Positions 1 through 9,624 of a DNA stretch of 64,000 nucleotides are shown piece after piece. The translations under genes and the position numbers were made by a program. Under the pieces are notes generated by a model. That model ran no database searches. It saw only the letters and a program-made list of their open reading frames with translations, and had not been told where the DNA came from. Each line of letters opens with the position of its first letter. Positions within the stretch are counted from its first letter, which is position 1. Source of the DNA: CAIURC01 sp043777315 (lineage in GTDB: Bacteria > Verrucomicrobiota > Verrucomicrobiia > Chthoniobacterales > Chthoniobacteraceae); the NCBI GenBank assembly GCA_043777315.1, contig JAYVPW010000097.1, positions 60,394 through 124,393 of the forward strand. Reading direction: 5' to 3'.

Positions 1-191
1 ACGGCACCGGCTGCACCTACTCCGCCGCCATCGCCGCGGGACTCGGCCGCGGGCTCCCACTGCGCGATGCAGTGGCGGCCGCGAAGATCTACGTCTCCCG
101 CGCCATTGGCGGCTTTCTGCGCTGGGAAAAAAACGGCCGCAACACCGACGCCCTCGACCACTTCGCGGCGGACCAAATCCCGTCATCCTGA
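1..191 (+). CDS. thiD: Hydroxymethylpyrimidine/phosphomethylpyrimidine kinase ThiD, C-terminal end (partial)
   Basis: The reading frame is open from base 3 and encodes about 62 residues. It begins with the GTGCTYSAAIAAGLGRG segment, the anion-hole/active-site loop (GTGC) near the C-terminus of ThiD-type ribokinase-fold kinases. That is followed by the usual helix (DAVAAAKIYVSRAI). ThiD phosphorylates HMP and HMP-P in thiamine biosynthesis in the cytoplasm. The 5' part of the gene lies outside the window. The stop codon (TGA, 189-191) and the last two or three residues lie inside the first copy of a long inverted repeat (181-311), so the native C-terminus was probably replaced by repeat sequence. 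The family call rests on one motif but that motif is characteristic. Confidence 0.8.
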   Translation, partial: GTGCTYSAAIAAGLGRGLPLRDAVAAAKIYVSRAIGGFLRWEKNGRNTDALDHFAADQIPSS

Positions 192-311
192 GCGAAGTGG
201 AGCGCAGCGAAACGCAGTCGAAGGACCTCTTACTTCTCCCCCGAGAGGCGCACCGAGCGGGGAGAAAAGTAAGAGGTCCTTCGACTCCGCTGCGCTGCGC
301 TCAGGATGACG
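181..311. repeat. Family A inverted repeat, copy 1
   Basis: A long imperfect palindrome. The left arm starts CGTCATCCTGAGCG and runs through GTCGAAGGACCTCTTACTTC; the right arm mirrors it (AAGTAAGAGGTCCTTCGAC ... CTCAGGATGACG). The short loop is GC-rich. The same element occurs at 12159-12298, 22629-22766, 38916-39044 and 43059-43193. It contains the stop codon of the upstream thiD. No transposase gene accompanies it. Confidence 0.9.
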
Positions 312-400
312 AAACGTGTCCCGACCGCGCGTTCCCCGGCCTTGCCAAGCCAAACACGCTCGCCGATTCTCCCCGCCCGCAAAAGCGCCCGCGCTCCGCA

Positions 401-1297
401 ATGACCGACAAAAAGCTCGTCTTCCTCCGCCGCCTCGGCAGCTCCGTGGCGCTCTGGACGGTCGCGCTTTACATCATCCTCTCGGGCCACGAAATCGGCT
501 TCATGCTGCTCATCGGCGGGCTCGGGATGCTCGGCCTGTGGGAGTATTACCGGATGCTCGATGCGAAGGGCCTGCCGAACTTCAAAGTCATCGGGATGCT
601 CTGCGGCGTGCTGCTGAATGCGGGGAGCTTTTACTACTTCAGCCATGTCGGCCCCGCGCGCTCGTACGACTTTGAGATCGCGACGCTGCTCTTCTTTTTG
701 CTCGTCGTTTTCTCCCGCCAGATGTTCCAGAAAACGCGCGACATTTCGCCGCTGGAGACCATGGCCTACACGGTCTTCGGCCTGCTTTACGTCCCGTGGC
801 TTTTCACCTTCGTGACGAAGATCGTCTATCTCCTGCCGCGCGATTCGGCGGGCCATGTCACGGGTCATCTTTACGTCCTCTGGCTCGTGCTCGTGACGAA
901 ATTCAGCGACATGGGCGCCTACGTCACCGGCTCGCTCATCGGCAAACACCCGCTCGTCCCGCACATCTCGCCGAAGAAAACGTGGGAAGGCTTTTTCGGC
1001 GCGCTCCTCTTCTCCACCGGCGGCGCGTGCGGGCTCCTCACGCTCATGCCGGAGCGACTTTCTTTTTTGAAAATGAGCGGCCCTTTCTGGCTCGGGCACG
1101 CCGTGATCCTCGGGCTCGTCCTCGGCTTCGCCGCCGTGATCGGCGACCTCGGCGAGTCGATCGTGAAGCGCAGTGCGGGGGTGAAAGACTCGGGAAATTT
1201 CCTGCCCGGCATCGGCGGCGCGCTCGACCTGATCGACTCGATTTTGTTCACCGCACCGCTGCTGTTTTTCTACCTGCGATTCGTCGTCGGAATATGA
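401..1297 (+). CDS. cdsA: Phosphatidate cytidylyltransferase (CDP-diglyceride synthetase)
   Basis: Makes CDP-diacylglycerol from CTP and phosphatidic acid at the inner membrane, the branch point for phospholipid synthesis. The product is 298 residues with about eight hydrophobic segments. Near the middle it has SDMGAYVTGSLIGKH and SPKKTWEGFFGA, and near the C-terminus GDLGESIVKRSAGVKDSG followed by LPGIGGALDLIDS, the CDP-diglyceride synthetase signature. The start at 401 (MTDKKLVF) is chosen because the upstream part of the open frame is repeat-derived. It precedes dxr and rseP, a gene order common in bacteria. Family assignment is secure. Confidence 0.95.
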   Translation: MTDKKLVFLRRLGSSVALWTVALYIILSGHEIGFMLLIGGLGMLGLWEYYRMLDAKGLPNFKVIGMLCGVLLNAGSFYYFSHVGPARSYDFEIATLLFFLLVVFSRQMFQKTRDISPLETMAYTVFGLLYVPWLFTFVTKIVYLLPRDSAGHVTGHLYVLWLVLVTKFSDMGAYVTGSLIGKHPLVPHISPKKTWEGFFGALLFSTGGACGLLTLMPERLSFLKMSGPFWLGHAVILGLVLGFAAVIGDLGESIVKRSAGVKDSGNFLPGIGGALDLIDSILFTAPLLFFYLRFVVGI

Positions 1298-1302
1298 AGA
1301 TG

Positions 1303-1410
1303 GCGCTCGCAAAGCCGCAAAGCCGCAAAGGTGAGAAGCACACGGATTCATCCGCAGACCACTCTTCTCCTCCCTCCGAAACCTTTGCGCCTTTGCGTCT
1401 TTGCGAGAGC
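1303..1410. repeat. Family B inverted repeat with octamer arms
   Basis: Arms of about 30 bases (1303-1332 and 1381-1410) are near-perfect reverse complements and enclose a 48-base loop. The left arm is made of GCAAAGCC units with period 8; the right arm is CTTTGCG-based. The element fills the gap between cdsA and dxr and ends 11 bases before the dxr start codon, so a hairpin here could affect dxr translation (inference). Only one copy in the window. Confidence 0.8.
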
Positions 1411-1421
1411 ATCTCCCCCGC

Positions 1422-2664
1422 ATGAGAAAGCGTCGCGTGGTCGTCCTCGGGGCGACGGGTTCCATCGGCGAGAGCGCGCGCAAAGTCGCGCGCGATTTGC
1501 CGGAGCGAATGGAGATCGTCGGCATGTCGGCGCATTCCAATCTGGCGAAGCTGGAGATCGCCGCGAAGGAGTTCCCCGCCGCAAAACTCTGCGTCTCCGG
1601 CAATGGCAACGACGAAGCGCTCGTCGAACTCGCGACGATGCCGGAAGCCGACATGGTCCTCATCGCGATCGTCGGCACCGGCGGCTTGAAGCCCGCCCTC
1701 GCCGCGATCGAAGCGGGCAAAGACATCGCCGTCGCGAGCAAGGAAATCCTGGTGATGGCCGGCGAGGCGGTGATGAACGCGGCGCGGCGGAAGGGCGTGA
1801 AAATTCTGCCCGTGGACAGTGAGCACAACGCGATTTTTCAGTGTTTGGAAGGACGGCGGAATGGGGGAGGCGGAGAACGTCGAACGTCGAACGTCGAACG
1901 TCGAACGTCGAATGAAGACCAGACGCAAGCGGGCAAGTGTTCCCCCTCCGATACTTCGACGTTCGACGTTCGACGTTTCCCCCTCCGAAATTTCCCCCGC
2001 CGCCGACATCCGCCGCCTCATCCTCACCGCGAGCGGCGGCCCTTTTCGCAAACTCCCCGCCGAACGCCTCGCCGGCGTGACCCTCGAGCAGGCGCTCAAA
2101 CACCCGACGTGGGAGATGGGCCGCAAGATCACGATCGACTCCGCGACGCTCTTCAACAAAGGCCTCGAGATGATCGAGGCGCGCTGGCTTTTCGACGTCG
2201 AAATGTCGCGCGTCGATGTGATCGTCCACCCGCAGTCGATCGTGCATTCGATGGTGGAATTCATCGACCACTCCATCCTCGCGCAGCTCTCCGCCACCGA
2301 CATGTGCTTTCCGATTCAGTACGCCGTCACGTGGCCCGAGCGCGTCCCGAGTTCGCTCCCGCCGCTCGATTTCGCCGCGCTCGCCAAGCTGGAATTCGAA
2401 GCCCCGCGCCGCGCCGATTTCCCCGCGCTCGACCTCGCCCGCTGGGCCGGCGAAACCAGCGGCACCCTCCCCGCCGTCCTCAATGCCGCGAATGAAATTG
2501 CCGTCGCCACGTTCCTCGACCGCCGCTGCCCGTTCCCCGCGATCTGGCAGACCGTCGAGAAAGTGATGCGCGCCCACGAAGTCATCCCGCACGCCGGGCT
2601 CGACGCCATCCTCGCCGCCGATTTTTGGGCCCGCCTCCGCGCCGCCGAATTGCTCGGCGTTTGA
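1422..2664 (+). pseudogene. dxr: 1-deoxy-D-xylulose 5-phosphate reductoisomerase, split into two frames by a heptamer repeat
   Basis: Second step of the MEP isoprenoid pathway. The N-terminal half (from 1422, MRKRRVVVLGATGSIGES) carries the NADPH-binding GATGSIG motif, SKEILVMAG and the metal-binding VDSEHNAIFQCLEG. The C-terminal half (about 1990-2664) carries TASGGPFR, KHPTWEMGRKITIDSATLFN, KGLEMIEARWLF and the C-terminal domain (LNAANEIAVA). The halves are in different frames (start positions 0 and 1 modulo 3). Between them lies an inserted hairpin with five GAACGTC units. Removing one 7-base unit would join the frames without creating a stop. As written, the first frame runs to a stop at 2495 out of register. 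The second frame has its own possible ATG at 1819, but the active site would then be divided between two polypeptides. Pseudogene, phase-variable gene and repeat-length assembly error cannot be told apart from the sequence alone. Confidence 0.85.
1875..1977. repeat. Heptamer-armed inverted repeat inside dxr (GAACGTC family)
   Basis: The left arm has five tandem GAACGTC units (1875-1909) plus a partial unit. The right arm has about three units of the complement (1954-1977). The 44-base loop encodes nothing recognisable. Flanking C- and G-runs (CCCCCTCC) are part of the insertion. The same heptamer occurs at 62351-62385 and 63913-64000. Period 7 means each gain or loss of a unit changes the reading frame. 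Confidence 0.9.
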
Positions 2665-2702
2665 ACCTCCCCGCCCCATGCGCGTCTATTTCCACTCGGA
2701 TT

Positions 2703-2793
2703 TTTTAGCAGGAAAACAGGAAAACAGGAAAAAGGCATCGAAGCTAATGTCCCTCCCCCGCTCCTTTCCTGTTTTCCTGTTTTCCTGCTAAAA
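2703..2793. repeat. Family C inverted repeat (acaggaaa octamer arms), copy 1
   Basis: The left arm TTAGCAGGAAAACAGGAAAA continues with period 8. The right arm is its reverse complement, ending TTTTCCTGCTAAAA. The loop is about 27 bases. It lies between dxr and rseP. Other copies are at 10730-10812, 33891-33959 and 48685-48753, all intergenic, with unrelated loops. Confidence 0.9.
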
Positions 2794-2824
2794 CTCCCCT
2801 CCCGCCACCGCACTCCTCACCACA

Positions 2825-4495
2825 ATGGCCACCCTGAAAATCATCGGCATCCTCCTCGAGGTCGTGCTCCTCTTCAATCTGCTGATCGTCGTCCACGAGC
2901 TCGGCCATTTCCTCGCCGCGAAATGGCGCGGGCTGGTCATCGAAGGCTTCGGCATCTGGTTCGGCAAACCGATCTGGCAAAAGAAAATCGGCGGCGTCGT
3001 TTACAGCCTCGGCAGCATCCCGGCGGGCGGATTCGTGAAGCTCCCGCAGCTCATGGATTCCGCGATCGAGGGCGACAGCGAATACGCCGGCAAAGAGCTC
3101 CCGAAGCTCAAACCCGTGGACAAAATCATCGTCGCCATCGCCGGGCCGCTCTTCAGTTTCGGCCTCGCGTGCTTTTTCGCCGTGCTCGTCTGGCAGGTCG
3201 GTCGGCCGGTCAGCGAAGGCGAGCGCACCACCGTCGTCGGCTACGTCATCCCCGGCTCGCCGGGAGAAAGCGCGGGGCTGAAACCCGGGGACGAACTTCT
3301 TTCCATCGACGGGCACAAGGTCGCGCGTTGGGGCGGGCAGAGCGAGGACAGCGTGACGTGGCTCATTGCCGGCAGCGAGAACTCCACGATTCATCTCGAA
3401 TACAAACGCGACGGACAGGTCCAAAGCGTCGAGGCCCTGCCCAAAATCGAGCAGACAAAATGGTATCAACGCCGCGGTCTCCGGCAGCTCGGGCTCGGTT
3501 CGATGAGCCGCCCGATGGTCGCGAAAACCGTCCCCGGCAGCCCCGCGGAAAAGGCCGGCTTTCAACCCAACGACCTCCTCACGCGCGTCGGCGGCGAGCC
3601 GATTTACGATGACTCGACACTCGATCTCTGGGCGCGCGCGCATCCCGGAAAACCGCTCGTCGTCACCGTCGAGCGCGGCCCGAAATTAACCGATGGCACC
3701 GTCCAAACCGCCGACCTCACCTTCGAGCCGCGCGGCTTTCTCGCCGGGGGCGTTTTCCCCGAGAGCCCAGCCGCGCGCGCGGGTTTGCAAAAGGGCGATC
3801 GGGTGATCTCCGTGGACGGCCAGCCCACCGCTTTCGCGGAGAATTTCGTCAAATACATCTGGGCTCATAACGGCCAGCCCGTCGCCCTCGCGATCGAGCG
3901 CGGCACGGAGCAGAAGACGATCACCGTCACGCCCGAAGTCCCGCTCGAAGGCAACGACAAGCCGAGTATCGGCATCGAACTCGCGCGCGGCGACGGCTTC
4001 GTTTTCGACCAGCGCGGCAAGATGTGGCCGATCCATCCGTCGCCCGGCGAGCAAATCGGCGAGGCCACCGGGACGATGTATCAGACCTTCAAAAAGCTCA
4101 GCCCGACCTCCAACAGCAACATCAGCGTCCAACACATGGGCGGCCCCGTGATGATGATGCGCATCTACTATTTGCTCTTCGAAAGCCCGCAAGGCTGGCG
4201 GCTCGTCCTCTGGTTCAGCGTCGTCATCAACGTCAACCTCGCGCTCATGAACATGCTGCCGATTCCGCCGCTCGACGGCAGCCACATCACCCTCGCCATC
4301 GTCGAGCTCCTCCGCGGCCGGCCGCCCGGCCCCCGCACCGCCCGCATCGTCGAATACATCCAGACCGCCGGCACGCTCCTCGTCATCGGCTTCATGCTTT
4401 TCGTCACCGTCTTCGACGTCCAAGACCTCTTCGGCGGCGGCAAAAAGGGCGGCATGAAATTCAAACCAAAGCCCGCCGCGCAGGCCTCGGCGTGA
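2825..4495 (+). CDS. rseP: RseP-like site-2 intramembrane zinc protease (M50) with three PDZ domains
   Basis: Inner-membrane metalloprotease that cleaves transmembrane substrates such as anti-sigma factors. The product is 556 residues. The zinc motif HELGH is at residues 24-28 within the first membrane segment. The second conserved motif, NMLPIPPLDG (from about residue 476), supplies the other zinc ligand in the C-terminal membrane region. Between them are three PDZ-like modules, seen as SPGESAGLKPGDELLSIDG, SPAEKAGFQPNDLL and SPAARAGLQKGDRVISVDG. E. coli RseP has two PDZ domains and about 450 residues, so this one is enlarged by about one PDZ. It sits in the usual cdsA-dxr-rseP order. The ECF sigma/anti-sigma pair at 13380-14461 is a possible client, which is inference only. 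Confidence 0.93.
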   Translation: MATLKIIGILLEVVLLFNLLIVVHELGHFLAAKWRGLVIEGFGIWFGKPIWQKKIGGVVYSLGSIPAGGFVKLPQLMDSAIEGDSEYAGKELPKLKPVDKIIVAIAGPLFSFGLACFFAVLVWQVGRPVSEGERTTVVGYVIPGSPGESAGLKPGDELLSIDGHKVARWGGQSEDSVTWLIAGSENSTIHLEYKRDGQVQSVEALPKIEQTKWYQRRGLRQLGLGSMSRPMVAKTVPGSPAEKAGFQPNDLLTRVGGEPIYDDSTLDLWARAHPGKPLVVTVERGPKLTDGTVQTADLTFEPRGFLAGGVFPESPAARAGLQKGDRVISVDGQPTAFAENFVKYIWAHNGQPVALAIERGTEQKTITVTPEVPLEGNDKPSIGIELARGDGFVFDQRGKMWPIHPSPGEQIGEATGTMYQTFKKLSPTSNSNISVQHMGGPVMMMRIYYLLFESPQGWRLVLWFSVVINVNLALMNMLPIPPLDGSHITLAIVELLRGRPPGPRTARIVEYIQTAGTLLVIGFMLFVTVFDVQDLFGGGKKGGMKFKPKPAAQASA

Positions 4496-4533
4496 GGTGG
4501 CAGCAGGATCCCGCTCCGGCTGGATGAAAGAAC

Positions 4534-4606
4534 GAATTGGTCCGCAAAAGCACGCGAAAAGGATTCCGTATTTCGCGTCGTTTCGCGTTCTTTCGCGGAC
4601 CAATTC
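4534..4606. repeat. Family D inverted repeat with decamer arm
   Basis: The left arm GAATTGGTCCGCAAAAGCAC (4534-4559) is complementary to 4581-4606 with one or two mismatches. The loop and right arm contain TTTCGCG units at 10-base spacing. It lies between rseP and the small gene at 4682 and resembles the other tandem-armed palindromes in layout but not in sequence. Confidence 0.75.
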
Positions 4607-4681
4607 CGATCTCTTGTCCGACACGGCGTTGAGCGAACGTCCACGTTGCCTCCGGGCCGGTCGCGCAATAAGTTGCGCAAC

Positions 4682-4897
4682 ATGAATCTGGAAGAAATCC
4701 GCACGTTTCGGAACGCTCAGCCTTTTCAACCGTTTGTGATGTCGCTGACCGACGGACGAGCCATTGCGGTGGACCAAAAATTTCGCCTAGGCATCGCTCC
4801 GTGGGGCAGAATTGGAGTTTACGAAGGCGCGAAATTTCATCTGCTCGCTCCCGCGGAAATCGTGGAAATTCGACCTGTCGTTTCGGCAGCGAAATGA
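4682..4897 (+). CDS. Small conserved protein of unknown function, paralogue of the next gene
   Basis: 71 residues, MNLEEIRTFRNAQPFQPF followed by MSLTDGRAIAV and a hydrophobic beta-rich stretch. No signal peptide, membrane segment or cysteine cluster. The pattern PFxPxxxxLTDGR is shared with the next gene (LPLTIFLTDGRSISL), so the two are probably tandem duplicates with diverged ends. I recall similar short proteins from planctomycetes and verrucomicrobia but know no function. Its stop overlaps the next start by ATGA (4894-4897), and the next gene overlaps ispG the same way, so the three are probably translationally coupled. Confidence 0.65.
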   Translation: MNLEEIRTFRNAQPFQPFVMSLTDGRAIAVDQKFRLGIAPWGRIGVYEGAKFHLLAPAEIVEIRPVVSAAK

Positions 4898-5111
4898 GCC
4901 TCGAGTTCTTTGCGGAGTTGTTTAACTCGGACCAGCTTTTGCCACTGACGATTTTCCTGACGGATGGGCGTTCAATTTCGCTGAACAACTTCGAGTTGAT
5001 GATGATCGGCTCCGATAGCCGCAGCCTCTCGATCTTCGACCCATCGACGAGCAGCACAGAAATCATCGACCTGGCCCAAATCGTTTCGGCACGGTTTTCG
5101 GAGTCGAAGCC

Positions 5112-5115
<4 letters not shown>
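4894..5115 (+). CDS. Small conserved protein of unknown function coupled to ispG
   Basis: 73 residues, MSLEFFAELFNSDQLLPL then TIFLTDGRSISLNNFELMMI, ending in a DLAQIVSARF segment. It shares the LTDGR core and overall pattern with the preceding 71-residue protein. The start ATG at 4894 overlaps the upstream TGA, and its own TGA (5113-5115) overlaps the ispG ATG at 5112. This strict coupling suggests co-expression with ispG. No function can be assigned. Confidence 0.65.
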
Positions 5116-6901
<1,786 letters not shown>

Positions 6902-6905
<4 letters not shown>

Positions 6906-7726
6906 AAAATCTCACGGGTTGCACGGCGCTGATCACCGGCGCATCGGCTGGGTTCGGCGAGGAATTCGCGCGCCAGCTCGCGCCTCGCGCCGCCTGTTTG
7001 CTGCTCGTCGCACGGCGGCTCGACCGGCTCGAAAAACTGCGCACAGAGCTCGCGCGTCCCGGCCTCACGATCCACTGCCTCACCGCCGATCTCGGCGACG
7101 AAGCCGACACCGAAAAGCTGCTCCGCGACCTCGCGGCCACCGGCGCGAAAATCACCCTGTTGGTCAACAACGCCGGCGTCGGCGATCACGGACTTTTCGA
7201 GGAAAGCGAATGGCCCCGCGTCGCCGCCATGCTCGATGTGAACATCGTCGCGCTGACCCGCCTGACCCACGCGCTCCTGCCCGACCTCATTCGCAGCGGA
7301 CGCGCCGCGATCCTGAATGTCAGCTCCATCGCCAGCCTTTTTCCGATCCCGAAAATGGCGGTTTACGCCGCGACGAAAGCCTACGTCACCAGCTTCACCG
7401 AAGCGCTGCGCGCCGAGCTGCGCGGCAGCGGCGTCACCGTCACCGCGGTCTGCCCGGGTCCGGTGGACACCGAGTTTTTCAAGGTCGCCGAACGCCACGG
7501 TTCCGACGGCGAAATGTCCGCGCCAGAATTCTTCAAAGTCACGCCCGCCCGCGTCGTCCACGACGCGCTGAACGCCGTGACTCGGGACCGCGCCCGCGTC
7601 ATCCCCGGGCTCGCCGTCTGCCTCGCGATGACCGCGGTCACGCTGATCCCGATCTTTCTGCTGCGTCTAGTTCTCCCGCCCAGACGCCGCACCAAGCCCG
7701 CTCGACAACCCGCCTCCGCCGCCTAA
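6902..7726 (+). CDS. Short-chain dehydrogenase/reductase (SDR), DltE/YdfG-like
   Basis: NAD(P)-dependent oxidoreductase, 274 residues, substrate unknown. Rossmann fold with the cofactor motif TGASAGFG near residue 14, LVNNAG, the catalytic Ser in NVSSIAS and the YAATK motif (Y and K four residues apart), then CPGPVDTEF. The C-terminus carries a hydrophobic segment (LAVCLAMTAVTLIPIFLL) and a basic tail, so it may be membrane-attached. The ATG overlaps the ispG stop (ATGA), which puts it in the same operon. No evidence links it to isoprenoid chemistry beyond that. Confidence 0.9.
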
Positions 7727-7737
7727 TCTCCGCTCCC

Positions 7738-8067
7738 ATGATCGACGTCGCCAAAATTTTCTACTTCATCTTCGGAGCAATCAGCATCCTCGGCGGCCTG
7801 ATGGGTTTCTTGAAAAAATCGAGTCTGATCTCGCTCGTCGCGGGCGGCCTCTGCGGCGTGCTGCTCATCATCGCCGGACTGCTCCTCCGCGAGAAACCAT
7901 CCGCAGGCTTGGTGCTCGGACTCGTCATCTCGCTCGCGCTCGCCGGCCAGTTCACCATGGTGCTGATGAAGGCAAAAAAAGGCGGCCCCGGCCCTCACGT
8001 CATCCCGATGATCGTGCTCGGAGTCATCGGCATCATCGTCTCGGTGCTCGGCTTCGCGAAAAACTAG
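7738..8067 (+). CDS. TMEM14 family small membrane protein
   Basis: 109 residues with four hydrophobic segments separated by short Gly/Lys-rich turns (FGAISILGGLMGFLKKSS, then GGLCGVLLIIAGLLL). This matches the TMEM14/UPF0136 pattern in length and in the GxxGFxKxxSxxSLxxG-type repeat. Transport of a lipid or porphyrin has been suggested for eukaryotic members; nothing here proves a substrate. It starts 11 bases after the SDR stop, so it is probably the last gene of the ispG operon. Confidence 0.75.
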   Translation: MIDVAKIFYFIFGAISILGGLMGFLKKSSLISLVAGGLCGVLLIIAGLLLREKPSAGLVLGLVISLALAGQFTMVLMKAKKGGPGPHVIPMIVLGVIGIIVSVLGFAKN

Positions 8068-8099
8068 CGGCCTCGCGGCCAGCACAAACGGTCTCCTTA

Positions 8100-9413
8100 A
8101 TGCGCTGGCGAATCGCCGTCCCGGCCGCTCTGGCGCTTGCTTGCGGGCTGCTCGCCTGTCATCGGACTCCGCGGCCGCAGCCTCCCGCCGAGCCCACGCC
8201 GTTCCCCGTTCCCACGCCGACACCCGCGCCGACTCCGCCCCCGACGCCACCTCCGCCTTTCGTCCCGAACAAACGGCTCGAGACCGGCCGCATCTTCAAC
8301 GGCATGCAGTATCGCGTGACGCTGGAAACCGAAGTGGGCACCACGGCGACCGCGGACCGCAACGACCCCGCGAGCTACGCGGCCGAGTTGCACGTGAAAG
8401 TGCGCGTCCCCAAGCCGCACAAGAATCTCGCCGAAATCACGCGCCTGAACGCGGACCTCCCGACCTTGCTGCCCGGCCTTCCCGCGCTCATCGAGTCGGC
8501 GAAAGTGTCGCGTTTTTTTGAAGACCTCTACCGCCTCAAAGTCGCGAATTTGCAGTCGAGTTTGAACCGCCTCGACAATCTCCTCACCCGCCACAATTTC
8601 TTCGACACCGAGACCGTGCTCGAGCTCGAAGACGCAAAAACCAAGCGCCGCGCGCTCTTCGTCCAGTCCGACATGGATGTCGATGAAGACGGCTCCGACA
8701 GCGACCGCGTGCCGGAGGTCGATGGCTCCTCGGTCACCTTCCAGCCCTTCACGAGCTACAAATGGGCGAAGAAAACCGTCGCGCCGAATTCGTTCATCCT
8801 CCCCCGCGAAACCAAGCTGCGGCCGCTCGAACTGGAGCTCGTGATGCCCGGCGTCACCCCCGCCCGCGCGCGCGAATTGAAGGAGACGATCGCGCGCCTG
8901 AAGTCGGAAATTTCCGACCTCAAAAAATACAGCTACCTCGTCGCCTCAACCGATCCCTACGTCGTGCTGCCGGGGTCGATGTTTGGCAAAACGAAGGGGC
9001 CGTTCGCGCCCGCAGTCGGCGATTTTTGCGTCGTGGCGTTCGGTGCGGCGCTCTACCCCGCGATCGTCGGCGACGTCGGCCCGGCCTACAAATCGGGCGA
9101 GGCATCGCTCCGCATTTGCAAGCAACTCAACGCCCGCGCCGACACGAACAACCGGCCCATCAACGACCTCAAAGTCAGCTACCTCATCTTCCCCGGCACT
9201 GCCGAGAAATCCCAGGACGTGCCCGATTTGGCAAAATGGAACGAGCGCTGCGGCAAGCTGCTCGACGAAATCGGCGGCCACACCGGCGAGCTTTTTGTGT
9301 GGGAAGATCTGACCAAACCGAAGGCACCGCCGGTGCCGGTGCTCCCGCCCGTTGCCCCCGTCGCTCCGAGCACTCCCGCGCCAACGACACCGGTGCCCGC
9401 ACCTGTGCGCTGA
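8100..9413 (+). CDS. Lipoprotein with GH75 chitosanase-like domain
   Basis: 437 residues. A lipoprotein signal peptide ends in the lipobox LLAC. A Pro/Thr-rich linker (PTPFPVPTPTPAPTPPPTPP) follows, then a coiled-coil-prone region. The C-terminal half has the features of family 75 glycoside hydrolases (fungal chitosanase type): an acidic SDMDVDEDGSDSDRVPEVD segment, PYVVLPGS, VGDFCVVAFG, YPAIVGDVGP and SGEASLRICK. In GH75 the conserved acidic residues in the first and later motifs are catalytic. The protein ends in another Pro-rich tail. Whether it hydrolyses chitosan, or another beta-linked polymer at the cell surface, cannot be told. The assignment comes from motif order only. Confidence 0.65.
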   Translation: MRWRIAVPAALALACGLLACHRTPRPQPPAEPTPFPVPTPTPAPTPPPTPPPPFVPNKRLETGRIFNGMQYRVTLETEVGTTATADRNDPASYAAELHVKVRVPKPHKNLAEITRLNADLPTLLPGLPALIESAKVSRFFEDLYRLKVANLQSSLNRLDNLLTRHNFFDTETVLELEDAKTKRRALFVQSDMDVDEDGSDSDRVPEVDGSSVTFQPFTSYKWAKKTVAPNSFILPRETKLRPLELELVMPGVTPARARELKETIARLKSEISDLKKYSYLVASTDPYVVLPGSMFGKTKGPFAPAVGDFCVVAFGAALYPAIVGDVGPAYKSGEASLRICKQLNARADTNNRPINDLKVSYLIFPGTAEKSQDVPDLAKWNERCGKLLDEIGGHTGELFVWEDLTKPKAPPVPVLPPVAPVAPSTPAPTTPVPAPVR

Positions 9414-9448
9414 CGCTCACGGCGTTGTGCTGGGCGCGGGCAGCTCTG

Positions 9449-9603
9449 GGTAGCGCACTCGTCCCGAGTGCTGGTCGCGGCGTCTCGCCGCGACGAACTT
9501 TAAGAGGCGCTTCAATTCGGAACGCGAACACCAGTCTGCGGCGTCTCAAAAGTTCGTTTCGGCGAGACGCCGAAACCAGCGCTCGGGACGAGCGCGCTAC
9601 CCG
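9449..9603. repeat. Family E nested inverted repeat, copy 1
   Basis: The two arms (about 9449-9510 and 9544-9603) are reverse complements over about 60 bases. Each arm contains two smaller perfect palindromes, GCACTCGTCCCGAGTGC-like and CGCGGCGTCTCGCCGCG-like, so each arm could fold on its own. It separates the convergent genes ending at 9413 and 9625. Related elements are at 47588-47645 (single arm) and 49788-49936. Confidence 0.85.
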
Positions 9604-9624
9604 GAAACAGACTCGGCCCTCGCG

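Noticed and set aside
230..1828. Long minus-strand open frame (532 codons) over cdsA and dxr
   Set aside because: Low-complexity Arg/Ala/Glu composition typical of antisense reading of high-GC genes; cdsA and dxr on the plus strand are clearly real.
1875..1977. Possible CRISPR array
   Set aside because: Units are 7 bases without spacers, and the two arms are inverted; no cas genes in the window. Same reasoning for the other arrays.
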